This document shows positions 54,593-63,131 of a DNA stretch of 64,000 nucleotides, piece after piece (the first letter of the stretch is position 1; every line of letters starts with the position of its first letter). Made by a program: the position numbers and the translations under genes. Under the pieces are notes generated by a model. That model was not told the DNA's origin and did not search any database. It saw only the letters and a program-made list of their open reading frames with translations. The stretch is from Bifidobacterium ramosum (GTDB taxonomy: Bacteria > Actinomycetota > Actinomycetes > Actinomycetales > Bifidobacteriaceae): assembly GCF_009299505.1 (NCBI RefSeq), contig NZ_WBSM01000003.1:213828-277827 (forward strand), read 5' to 3'.

Positions 54593-55363
54593 CTACACCG
54601 CCAGCGCACCGGCCAGCAGCATCGCCGGATACAGCGCGTAGAACACCCACTTCGCCCACGCCTGCCGATAGCCCAGCTCGTCGCGCCGGTAGTGCAGGAA
54701 CGCCACGCCGACGCCCGGCGTAATGCACATCACCGCACCGAGCAGTCCGGCCGTGAACATCATCGTGTTCTCGTGGCCGCCGAGGAAATAGAACACCAGC
54801 ACGAACGCGAGCGCCAGCACACCCGTGTACATCACCCGCTGGCTCACGCCGATCTGCAGCATCACGTTCCACAGCACGCCCGCCACGATCAGCGCCACGG
54901 TCATCAGCCACCGCACGAATCCCGCGTAATGCCGCGCGATCCAGTCGATCGCGACCAGCACCACGTACGCGAAAAACAGCCCCCACACCGGATTATGCGT
55001 GTGCGCATCGAACCAGCGCCCGGTCATGATCCTGTCGTACGACGGCCCGGCCAGCATCGCGACCACGAACAGCCGACCCGCATATTGCATACGATTGCGC
55101 GTATGCTTCCACCCGTTGTAGACCAGCCACGAGTAGATCGGCACCGCGCACCACGACACGATCTCGCATACGACGGCCACGGTGAGCGCGGTCATGTTGT
55201 CGGCGGACGGCGTGCCGAACAGCGCGGGCACGAGCGTCATGCCGGCGACGGACAACGCCATGAACACCGCTCCGATCACCTTGAGCCGGAAGACGCTCAG
55301 GCCGCCGCGTCGTTTGGTTTCGCCGGACTCGCGCCGGATCTTCGCCATCTCGATGTCGTTCAT
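54593..55363 (-). CDS. TraX-family membrane protein
   Basis: 256 aa with seven or eight hydrophobic segments. The RLFVVAMLAGPSYDR region, HNPVWGLFFAYVVL and the C-terminal KWVFYALYPAMLLAGAL resemble TraX proteins, which were named for F-pilin acetylation but are common in non-conjugative bacteria and belong near the acyltransferase 3 group. GAGAGGAC precedes the ATG. No conjugation genes are nearby, so a housekeeping envelope acylation role is more likely. The N-terminal ~25 residues are charged. Confidence 0.65.
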   Translation of the reverse strand: MNDIEMAKIRRESGETKRRGGLSVFRLKVIGAVFMALSVAGMTLVPALFGTPSADNMTALTVAVVCEIVSWCAVPIYSWLVYNGWKHTRNRMQYAGRLFVVAMLAGPSYDRIMTGRWFDAHTHNPVWGLFFAYVVLVAIDWIARHYAGFVRWLMTVALIVAGVLWNVMLQIGVSQRVMYTGVLALAFVLVFYFLGGHENTMMFTAGLLGAVMCITPGVGVAFLHYRRDELGYRQAWAKWVFYALYPAMLLAGALAV

Positions 55364-55461
55364 GAACAGTCCTCTCTCGGCCGCGCCGCGGGCCGAGTCA
55401 ATCGCGGCGCGTGCCAGTCAGTCGTCGTGATGGTTCCCGGCAGCGGAAGATCGCAGCTCTC

Positions 55462-56346
55462 TCATGGTTGCTGCAGCCCAAGGAACCGTAGGATTCCAGC
55501 ATAATCGGCGCCTGCGAACGATCGCACCGCATGCTCGCTGACAGCCGGATCGTCGGCCGGGGAGATCGCGGTGCGCAGGTAGATGCCGTCGATGCCGGCC
55601 GAGCGCGCGCCGAGGATGTCGGACCGCTCGTCGTTACCGATCATCACGACCTGCGACGGCTGCAGTCCTTCGCGTTCCATCGCGCGGCGGAACAGTTCGG
55701 GCGACGGCTTGCGCACGCCCTCCTCGCTGGAGATGACGATGCGGTCGAACGCATCGGCGAGTCCCAGCAGGTCAAGTTCCGGCCGCGTGTAGCAGGCCTG
55801 CGCGTTGCTGACGAGCACGACGCGCAGGCCGCGCGACCGTAACGTATGCAACAGTTCGATAGCGCCGGCATACGTGTGCAGCAGCTGCGTACTGGCCCGA
55901 CGGAACGTCCATGCGAGCGTGTGCGCGACTGCCAACGTGCGCGACGATGCCATCGTGTGCGTTGGCGGCAACGGCGATGCGATCGTTGTCGTCGATGACG
56001 ACGGTTGCGACGGCGGCGCAGTATCCGAAGACAACGCAACGTCCGAAGACGACGTGACGCTCAACGCTACCGGCGACGATACCGGATCATCCAGCAGTGC
56101 CGCATACGCCGGCAGCAGGTCCGGTTCCGCCCACTCGCCGTGCGCGGCGGTCGCGGCCACACGGATCGGCGCGGCCGCCGCATCGAACGCCTGTCGTAAG
56201 GCCCCGAGATCGTCGTCGAAACGACCGTCGCCACGCGCCTCTCGCAACGCATCGCTCAACGCGCGCCACGCCGTGTCACACGACTCGTCGGTGCGAATGT
56301 CCACCAGCGTGCCGTACAGGTCGAAGAACACCGCATCGTATCGCAT
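55462..56346 (-). CDS. HAD-superfamily hydrolase with a low-complexity insert
   Basis: 294 aa from ATG 56344-56346 with GGGGAG upstream. Motif I AVFFDLYGTLVDI, motif II VVLVSNAQ, motif III Lys in EEGVRKPSPELF, motif IV VMIGNDERSDILGA are all intact. A Ser/Thr/Pro/Asp-rich stretch of about 50 residues (residues ~90-140) interrupts the cap domain and does not look like folded HAD sequence. Its substrate is unknown. It is separated by 77 bp from the downstream pulA gene's stop and may share its promoter region. Confidence 0.8.
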   Translation of the reverse strand: MRYDAVFFDLYGTLVDIRTDESCDTAWRALSDALREARGDGRFDDDLGALRQAFDAAAAPIRVAATAAHGEWAEPDLLPAYAALLDDPVSSPVALSVTSSSDVALSSDTAPPSQPSSSTTTIASPLPPTHTMASSRTLAVAHTLAWTFRRASTQLLHTYAGAIELLHTLRSRGLRVVLVSNAQACYTRPELDLLGLADAFDRIVISSEEGVRKPSPELFRRAMEREGLQPSQVVMIGNDERSDILGARSAGIDGIYLRTAISPADDPAVSEHAVRSFAGADYAGILRFLGLQQP

Positions 56347-56423
56347 ATCACTCCCCTGCATACGTATTCACCGCGACTCGCCGCGCCGCAACGCGTCGCG
56401 CCGCATCACAACGCATCACGAGC

Positions 56424-58451
56424 TCACCGCTCACACAGAATCCGCCACACCGTAAACGTGTGCGGCGGCAACGCCAGCCGCCGGTCGTGCGCATGGTGCG
56501 TGGCGTAGTTGTCCTCGGAACTGTAGATGCACGTCCACTCGTCGGGCGTGATCTTCGACACCGCATCGTACGGCGCGGGCATCTCGAGATCCTCGGCGCT
56601 CTGGTAGCGCACGTCGCCGGTCGGGTTGATCGCGAGGCAGTCGTCGCCGACGCGCACCACCACGACCTCGTCGTCACGCTGCACGATCATGCGCGGCCCG
56701 CCGAAATACGCCGGGTTCTCGCGCCGCAGCCGAATCAGCGACGTGTAGTAATCGACCATCGGGCGGAACCGCTGCGCCCGCCGCCAGTCGAGCTGATTGA
56801 GCGACGCCGGACTGCAGTACGAGTCGGACACGCCGTGCTTGGTGCGCACGAACTCCTCGCCGCCCAGCATGAACGGCACGCCGGCGGCGGTGAACACGAT
56901 GCCCGCGGCGAGACGGTTGGCCAGCAGCAGGTCCTCGCATCCTTCGCCGGCCTCGTAGTCGGCCTGCGTGGGCATGCGGCGGCGCACCGCGCACATCTTG
57001 TCCCACAGCGTCAGGTCGTCGTGCGCGGACACGTACTGGATGACCTGCCCGACGCTCGCCCGTTCGTTCACGGTGCCGCGCCATGCGTCGGTCGCGTGGC
57101 GGATGTCGTCAGCGTAGTCGGCGCACGCGCCGGTCAGGTAGCCGGGCACCCACTGGTAGAAGATGTGGCCGCGGATCGCGTCGCGCGTGGAGTCGCAGAA
57201 CGCGCCGATGCGCGGGTCGAGGTAGGCCAGCCCGCGCTTGTCGGCGAGGATGGTGCCGGGTTCGAGCGCGGTGGTGCGCGCGGCCCATGGTTCGCCGTGC
57301 ATGAGGATGTTCACGCCGTCCGGCAACGCGTCGAGCGCGTGGCGGATCGCGTTCATCGTGGTCACGTCGATGAGTCCCATGAGGTCGAAGCGGAAGCCGT
57401 CAACGTGGTATTCGCGCGCCCAGTACAGCACCGAGTCGACGATGTACTTGCGCATCATCGGATGTTCGGTGGCGATGTCGTTGGTGCATGCGGAGCCGTC
57501 GGCGAACGTGCCGTCGGCGTTGCGGCGCAGCGCGTAGCCGGGGATCATGCGTTCGAACCAGTTGTCGGTGGAGTACATATGGTTGTAGACCACGTCCATG
57601 ATGACCTTGATGCCGGCCGCGTGCAGCGCCTGGATCATGCGCTTGCATTCGGTGATGCGCGTCGCGCCGTCGAACGGGTCGGTGCTGTACGAGCCTTCCG
57701 GCACGTTGTAGTTGAGCGGATCGTAGCCCCAGTTGTAGCCGCGGTTCGGGTCGTCGCGCGGCAGTGATTCGTCGATGGACCCGTAGTCGTAGAACGGCAT
57801 GAGCTGCACGGCGGTGACGCCCATGTGCTTGAGATACGCCACGCAGGTGGGGAATTCACCCGCGCCGTCGACGCTGGTGTCGTCGTGCGTGAACGCGAGG
57901 TAGGTGCCGCGATGCTCGGCGGGGATGCCGCTGTGCGGGTCGTTGCTGAAGTCGCCGATGTGCGTTTCCCAGATGACGAGGTTGCTGATGGGGATCTGCG
58001 GGCGGCGGTCGTCTGCCCAGCCGTCGGGGTCGGTGCGGTGCAGGTCGACGACCATGCTGCGGCGGCCGTTGACGCCGGCCGCACGCGCCCACGGGTCGGC
58101 GGTGCGGTTGACGGTGCCGCCCGGAAAACGGACGAGATAGTCGTAGTACGTGCCGTGGGATGCGTCGTCGCAGTGGACGAGCCATGTGCCGGCCGTATCG
58201 GATGTCAGTTCGTAGGTGGCGATCGGATCGTTCGACGAGGCCTCCGACTCGTCGGCCGATCCGGTGGCGAACAGGCGCAGCGTGACGCCGCTGGCGCTCG
58301 GCGCCCACACACGGAACGTCGTGCCGTGTGCGGTGACGGTCGCGCCGAGGTCGTCGCCGGTGTACACGGGATAGGTCGGGCACGGCATGGCCGGGTCGGC
58401 CAGGGTGCCTCGTAATGCCGCGGGCGCGGGGATGGTGTTCTCCTTCACCAT
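56424..58451 (-). CDS. pulA: Intracellular type I pullulanase (GH13)
   Basis: 675 aa from ATG 58449-58451 (AAAGGA upstream). No signal peptide. An N-terminal CBM48-like domain (DDLGATVTAHGTTFRVWAPS) precedes the GH13_14 catalytic domain with the type I pullulanase motif YNWGYDPLNYNVPEGSY. The four GH13 regions are DVVYNHMY, GFRFDLMGLID, MHGEPW and VSAHDD. It cleaves alpha-1,6 branches of imported dextrins or of stored glycogen. It resembles the pullulanase half of the secreted amylopullulanase nearby but lacks its signal and anchoring regions. Confidence 0.92.
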   Translation of the reverse strand: MVKENTIPAPAALRGTLADPAMPCPTYPVYTGDDLGATVTAHGTTFRVWAPSASGVTLRLFATGSADESEASSNDPIATYELTSDTAGTWLVHCDDASHGTYYDYLVRFPGGTVNRTADPWARAAGVNGRRSMVVDLHRTDPDGWADDRRPQIPISNLVIWETHIGDFSNDPHSGIPAEHRGTYLAFTHDDTSVDGAGEFPTCVAYLKHMGVTAVQLMPFYDYGSIDESLPRDDPNRGYNWGYDPLNYNVPEGSYSTDPFDGATRITECKRMIQALHAAGIKVIMDVVYNHMYSTDNWFERMIPGYALRRNADGTFADGSACTNDIATEHPMMRKYIVDSVLYWAREYHVDGFRFDLMGLIDVTTMNAIRHALDALPDGVNILMHGEPWAARTTALEPGTILADKRGLAYLDPRIGAFCDSTRDAIRGHIFYQWVPGYLTGACADYADDIRHATDAWRGTVNERASVGQVIQYVSAHDDLTLWDKMCAVRRRMPTQADYEAGEGCEDLLLANRLAAGIVFTAAGVPFMLGGEEFVRTKHGVSDSYCSPASLNQLDWRRAQRFRPMVDYYTSLIRLRRENPAYFGGPRMIVQRDDEVVVVRVGDDCLAINPTGDVRYQSAEDLEMPAPYDAVSKITPDEWTCIYSSEDNYATHHAHDRRLALPPHTFTVWRILCER

Positions 58452-58600
58452 GATTCCTTTCGTCGTTGCGGATATGCGGATATTTACGAACAACGACGGC
58501 TTCCTGTGGCCGTGCTGCTGTCGCACGATCACAGGAAGCCGCTGGTGCGTTGGATGGTTGATGGATGGATACGGGGTGGGGATGGAGCCGGTGCCCTCTG

Positions 58601-58718
58601 CTCCCCTCAGTCTCACCGCGTTCGACAGCTCCCCTCAGCGAAGGGAGCCCAACGGACCTGCCCTTTTTCATGGCTCCCCTCGCTGAGGGGAGCTGTCAGC
58701 GAAGCTGACTGAGGGGAG
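58601..58718. repeat. Hairpin family 4: two copies in opposite orientation
   Basis: 58601-58649 (CTCCCCTCAG...GAAGGGAGCC) and 58672-58718 (GGCTCCCCTCGC...GAGGGGAG) are inverted copies of the same element, again a head-to-head pair. They fill the gap 58452-58867 between pulA and the maltodextrin operon end; no gene is seen there. Confidence 0.75.
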
Positions 58719-58837
58719 CGACGCGGCCAGCCCTGCGATTACGGACTCGCCTACGGCTCAGTCCTGCAACAGCGGACCTCGCTACGCTCGGGCTCAATCC
58801 TGCCTTCGCTCGCCTATCGGCTCGCTCAGGCTGAGCC

Positions 58838-58864
58838 TACGGACAGTCCACTGGACTGTCCGTA
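58838..58864 (-). terminator. Terminator of the maltodextrin permease operon
   Basis: TACGGACAGTCCA and TGGACTGTCCGTA form a perfect 13 bp stem around one base, extended by CTGAGC/GCTCAG across a small bulge. It lies directly after the malG stop (58868-58870). Confidence 0.75.
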
Positions 58865-58867
58865 AGC

Positions 58868-59764
58868 TCAGCCCTTCACCGAACCGCTCATCGACTCCTG
58901 GTAGAAGCGCTGCATCACGATGAACAGAATCGCGATCGGGATCGAGACGAGCACCGCGCCGGCCGCGAACTTCGCGAACCAGTTGTTGATGTACTCCTTC
59001 TGCAGCATCAGCCACAGGCCGAGCGAGACGGTGTAGTTGGTCTGCGTGCGGCAGATGACCTTCGCCATCACGAAGTCGAGCCACGGGGTCAGGAAGCCGA
59101 TGATGGCCTGGTAGACGATCATGGGCTTGCAGATCGGGATGATGATCTTGTAGAACACCTGCAAACGAGTGCAGCCGTCGAGCATCGCGGCCTCGTCGAG
59201 CGAGGTCGGGATCGTGTCCATGAAGCCCTTCATCACGTAGAAGCCCGCGCCGGTGCCGGCCGAATACACGAGAATCAGCGCGATGATCGACGTGTTGCCC
59301 TCGGTCAGGCCCATCGCCTTGAGGATGAAGTAGATGGCAGTCACGGCCATGATGCCCGGGAACATGCCGAGGATCAGCACCACGTTCATGAACGTCTTGC
59401 GCGTGCGGAAGCGCAGACGGCTCATGCAGTACGCCACGGAGAGCACGAAGAAGATCGAGATCACGCACACGAAGCACGCGACGATCAGCGTGTTCATATA
59501 CATGCGCGGGAAGTTCATGACCGTGCGGTCGGTGAACAGTTCGATGTAGTTGTCGAGCGTGTACGCCTTCGGGAAGAAGGAGCTCTGCGACGGCGACTTG
59601 TCCTGGTTGAAGCTTTCCGCGAACACCCACACGACCGGGATGATCCAGATGACTGCCATCACCGCAAGGAACAGGTGGGCCAGCACGTCGCCGAGAATGC
59701 GGCGCTTGCGCGCGTCATGGAGCAGGCTGTGCGATTGCGCCTTCTGAATGCTGTGGTTACTCAC
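58868..59764 (-). CDS. malG: Maltodextrin ABC transporter permease MalG-like
   Basis: 298 aa, six membrane spans, EAA loop SLDEAAMLDGCTRLQVFYKI. Its start overlaps the malF stop by 4 bp. Together with MalF and MalE it should import maltose and maltodextrins; location between pullulanase and GH13 glucosidase genes supports this substrate. Confidence 0.9.
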   Translation of the reverse strand: MSNHSIQKAQSHSLLHDARKRRILGDVLAHLFLAVMAVIWIIPVVWVFAESFNQDKSPSQSSFFPKAYTLDNYIELFTDRTVMNFPRMYMNTLIVACFVCVISIFFVLSVAYCMSRLRFRTRKTFMNVVLILGMFPGIMAVTAIYFILKAMGLTEGNTSIIALILVYSAGTGAGFYVMKGFMDTIPTSLDEAAMLDGCTRLQVFYKIIIPICKPMIVYQAIIGFLTPWLDFVMAKVICRTQTNYTVSLGLWLMLQKEYINNWFAKFAAGAVLVSIPIAILFIVMQRFYQESMSGSVKG

Positions 59765-61170
59765 CGGAATCCCTCCTCATTCTTGTAGGAACCGGAGCTG
59801 CGGTAGGTGATGAGCGACACCACCGCGAGCACGATGAAGGTCATGATGCCGATCACGGCACCGAGGTTGTAGTCGCCCTTGTCGACCGTCAGCTTGTACA
59901 GCCAGGTGATGAGCAGGTCGGTCTTGCCGGCGGACGCGCCGACCGGCACCGGGTCGCCGGCCGTGAGCAGGTAGATCACGTTGAAGTTGTTCACGTTGCC
60001 GGTGAACGTCGTGATCAGGTACGGCGTAAGCACGAAGAAGATGTACGGCATGGTGATCTTGACGAAGATCTGCCACCAGTTCGCGCCGTCGATGCGCGCG
60101 GCCTCGTACAGATCGGCCGGAATGTTCTGCAGGATGCCGGTGATCTGCATGATCGTGTACGGGATGCCGATCCACAGGTTGATCACGATGACCGTGACGC
60201 GCGCCCACGTCGCGTCGGTCAGGAACGGCAGCGGCGCGTCGATCAGGCCGGCGGATTCGAGCATGCGGTTGATGATGCCCTGCTGGCGCAGCATGGTGCG
60301 CATGACCAGCAGCGAGACGAACTGCGGCACGGCGATCGACATGGAGAACACCGCGCGCCAGAAGCCCTTGAAGCGGGTGGTCTTGCGGTTGATGATCATC
60401 GCGAAGAACATGCCGAAGAAGAAGTTGAGGAAGGTGGCGAAGAACGCCCACACGAGCGTCCAGATGAGCACCTGCACGAACAGCTGCGCGTTGACGGTGG
60501 CGCCGGCGCCGCCCGAGAACACCTGCTTGAACGTGTCGAGGCCGACCCAGTCGAACAGGACGACGTTGCTGTGGTCGTAGTTCGTGAACGCCATCGAGAT
60601 CATGAAGATCAGCGGCAGCACGGTGAAGACGAGGATGCCGAGCGTCGGCAGGAACATGAGCAGTTCGTGCGCCTTGGCGTCCTTGAGGGTGGCGATGTCG
60701 TCCATCAGGGACGGCACCTTGCCGTCGTTGGCTTTGGCGAGGCATTCGGCCTTGTATGCGCAGCGCAGCGAGAGCGTCCACAGGTAGACGAACGCGATGA
60801 TCGCGACGATCGAGCACACGCCGTACAGCAGGATGATGACCGAGTTGTCGCCGGCGGTGTACTCCCAGTAGCCGTCGACGAGGACCTTGCCCTGCTTCTG
60901 CGTGCCCAGGCTCGGCAGTTTGCTCAGATAGCCCGCGCCGCTGGTGACCATGAACGCGATGAACGCGATCTCGCCGGCCAGCAGGAGCAGGCCCTTGACG
61001 ATTTGCTTGTGCGCGAGGTTGCCCAGACCGAACACGACCGCAGACAGCTTGGTCAGCACGTCGCCCTGGGTCAGCGCGGCCTTCACCGAATACGGCGAAG
61101 GAGCCACGTAGTCGGCGCCCATGCGCTTGCGCCGCCTCATCTCACGCGGGGAAAGGGTTGCCGTTGTCAT
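59761..61170 (-). CDS. malF: Maltodextrin ABC transporter permease MalF-like
   Basis: 469 aa, longer than simple MalF-type permeases because of extra N-terminal spans and a periplasmic loop of about 40-50 residues (SKLPSLGTQKQGKVL..), as in enteric MalF. EAA loop LYEAARIDGANWWQIFVKI. It is separated from the upstream malE gene by about 350 bp that contain two hairpins, and translationally coupled to malG downstream. Confidence 0.92.
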   Translation of the reverse strand: MTTATLSPREMRRRKRMGADYVAPSPYSVKAALTQGDVLTKLSAVVFGLGNLAHKQIVKGLLLLAGEIAFIAFMVTSGAGYLSKLPSLGTQKQGKVLVDGYWEYTAGDNSVIILLYGVCSIVAIIAFVYLWTLSLRCAYKAECLAKANDGKVPSLMDDIATLKDAKAHELLMFLPTLGILVFTVLPLIFMISMAFTNYDHSNVVLFDWVGLDTFKQVFSGGAGATVNAQLFVQVLIWTLVWAFFATFLNFFFGMFFAMIINRKTTRFKGFWRAVFSMSIAVPQFVSLLVMRTMLRQQGIINRMLESAGLIDAPLPFLTDATWARVTVIVINLWIGIPYTIMQITGILQNIPADLYEAARIDGANWWQIFVKITMPYIFFVLTPYLITTFTGNVNNFNVIYLLTAGDPVPVGASAGKTDLLITWLYKLTVDKGDYNLGAVIGIMTFIVLAVVSLITYRSSGSYKNEEGFR

Positions 61171-61348
61171 GAAACCCTACCGCCTCTCTCCTTGTAGTGG
61201 TTGCATTTGCGTGCTCATCCCCCTTCGTCATGCCCCGTGAAACCGATAAAGCCCGGGTGCCGAACCATATTCAGCGCCCGGACTCTGTCGGCAATGGAGG
61301 AGAAGGAGGAGAGGTAAGTTTTGGATGAAACCGCTGTGTTGGTTGAGG

Positions 61349-61514
61349 CTGCGGAGCGGTTGCGCGGTTTCGTGACATCCGCTCCGCAGTGGCGTACCTT
61401 ATCGGACCCTCAAGAGTTGGTTCCCCTCGGCTGGGAGGGGATGTTCAGTTATGTGTTGTTTGGATGATTGCCGCCGGACCGGAGTCTGTGTTGCGTGTGG
61501 GACCGGCGGCGATC
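61349..61514 (-). terminator. Two hairpins between malE and malF
   Basis: CTGCGGAGCGG/CCGCTCCGCAG (61349-61359 / 61379-61389) is a perfect 11 bp stem. GATTGCCGCCGG/CCGGCGGCGATC (61466-61477 / 61503-61514) is a 12 bp stem with one G-T pair that ends five bases after the malE stop. They probably cap the malE transcript and reduce read-through into malFG. The rest of 61171-61518 shows no gene. Confidence 0.65.
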
Positions 61515-61518
61515 ACGA

Positions 61519-62859
61519 TCATTTGGTCTTCGTCATCGCGGCGAGCAGCTTGGCGAAGTCGGCGGCCTTCTGGGCGGCGTTGTCGACGGTGGTTTCCTTG
61601 TTCACGATGGAAGCGCCGTAGGCCTTGGCCGGATCCCACCAGTCATTCATGGCCGCGATGGACGGCTGCAGGATGGAGGTGTTGGCGATGGTGTTGATCT
61701 GGGCCTGGGCGGCCGGGTCCTTGGCGATGGAGCCGAAGTCGGAGCCGTTGCCCTCGTAGTCGGCGAGGGAGTTGTCGGACGGCACCACGCCGCGCAGATC
61801 CCAGTGGAGCTTCTGGGCGTCGGCGGAGCCAAGGAAGGCGGCGAACTGGGAAGCGACCTTGGTGTTCTTGGCGTTCGGGTTGTAGGCCGCGGCCTTGGAA
61901 CCGGCGAAGGCGTCCATCTGGTACTCCTGGCCATCCACGGTGAACTTCGGCAGCTGCGCGGCGGCGTAGTGGTCGAAGTCGGCCTTGCCGTCCCCATCCT
62001 TGTCGGGGGCGAGGATGTCCTTGACGGCGGAGGCGTTCCACGTGCCGGAGAAGTAGGCGTGGACCTTGCCGGCCTTCAGGTTGTCGAGGCCGGAGGTGTC
62101 GTCGTCGTTGATGAAGTTGGCGTTGTTGGCCATGTTGACGAGGTACTTGGTCGTGGCGGTGAGCTTGTCGACGTCGACGGTGACTCCCTTGGAGGGGTCG
62201 GTCGGGTTGGAGTTGTCGCCGAAGAAGGTCAGGTCGGCGGACTTGGTGAACCACGAGGCCATGTTCCAGCCGTTGGTCATCGGGAAGGAGACGGCGGCCT
62301 TGGAAAGCATAGTGCCCCAGTTCTTGACATCGTCCGCGGAGAAGACGGAGGAGTCGTAGTACATGAACCAGGTGTTGGCGGTGTACGGCACGCCGTAGAG
62401 CTTGCCGTCGGTTCCGGTCACGGAGTCGACGAGGACCTGGGAGTTCTGCTCCTTGACCTGCTTGGCCTCGTTTTCGCCTAGCTCGCCGATGGCGCCGGCC
62501 TTGACCAGCGTGCCCAGCTGATCGTTCGCGAACATGTAGACGTCGGCGGCGGCGGCCGGATCGGCGGTCACGGTCTTGGACGCGTCGGCTTCGGAGACGA
62601 CGTCGTTCTTCCACGTGATCTTGTAGTCCGGGTGGGCTTCCTCGAACTTCTTCTCGACCTGGGCCAGCCAGGACTCGGAGCCGTCCTTGCCCTTGGCCTG
62701 GTCTTCCTGCGGGGCCCAGACGCTCAGGGTGACCTCGGTGGTGCCGGAGGTCTTGTTTTCGCCGCCGGCGTTGTTGGTGGTGCCGCCGCACGCGGCGAGC
62801 GGCAGCAGCATGGAGGCGGCAGCGGTGAGGCCGAGAGCCTTCTTCCAGTTGATCTTCAT
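61519..62859 (-). CDS. malE: Maltose/maltodextrin-binding lipoprotein
   Basis: 446 aa from ATG 62857-62859 with AAAGGACG upstream. Signal peptide with lipobox PLAAC near residue 25. The mature protein matches MalE-type binding proteins (VTLSVWAPQEDQAKGKD, ADVYMFANDQLGTLVKAG, GKLYGVPYTANTWFMYYDSS). Operators upstream are shared with the divergent GH13 gene. It should capture maltodextrins released by the secreted amylopullulanase. Confidence 0.92.
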   Translation of the reverse strand: MKINWKKALGLTAAASMLLPLAACGGTTNNAGGENKTSGTTEVTLSVWAPQEDQAKGKDGSESWLAQVEKKFEEAHPDYKITWKNDVVSEADASKTVTADPAAAADVYMFANDQLGTLVKAGAIGELGENEAKQVKEQNSQVLVDSVTGTDGKLYGVPYTANTWFMYYDSSVFSADDVKNWGTMLSKAAVSFPMTNGWNMASWFTKSADLTFFGDNSNPTDPSKGVTVDVDKLTATTKYLVNMANNANFINDDDTSGLDNLKAGKVHAYFSGTWNASAVKDILAPDKDGDGKADFDHYAAAQLPKFTVDGQEYQMDAFAGSKAAAYNPNAKNTKVASQFAAFLGSADAQKLHWDLRGVVPSDNSLADYEGNGSDFGSIAKDPAAQAQINTIANTSILQPSIAAMNDWWDPAKAYGASIVNKETTVDNAAQKAADFAKLLAAMTKTK

Positions 62860-62914
62860 CGATCGTCCTTTCTTTTGGTTACTTGACATGCTCAAGTTGA
62901 CGTTTCCCTCTGGA

Positions 62915-63091
62915 TGCACACGTTGGAGTTCGTTTGCAAACCCCGAAGTTGCATACGTTCACATCAGCGTGATAATCACTGTTGACGCTTGCTTATTCAA
63001 CTTCTTTGCTGTGCATCAGTGGTTCACACTATAGCACACGTTTGCATACGTTTGCAATTCTTGCGGCGAGGTATTATTGCAAACGATAGTC
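62915..63091. promoter_or_regulatory. Cluster of LacI-type operators in the malE / GH13 divergent promoter
   Basis: At least five related sites are seen: TGCACACGTTGGAG (62915), TTCGTTTGCAAAC (62929), TTGCATACGTTCACA (62949), GCACACGTTTGC overlapping TGCATACGTTTGCA (63034-63056) and ATTGCAAACGAT (63076). A TATTAT -10-like box at 63072-63077 belongs to the GH13 gene. The dense, overlapping sites suggest cooperative repression. Confidence 0.75.
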
Positions 63092-63131
63092 AATCGGCGA
63101 CCAAACCCCAGCAAAATCAAGGATCCAGCCC

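Noticed and set aside
54593-55363. Evidence for a conjugative element because of a TraX-like gene
   Set aside because: No relaxase, coupling protein or pilus genes are nearby, and TraX homologues are common in ordinary chromosomes.
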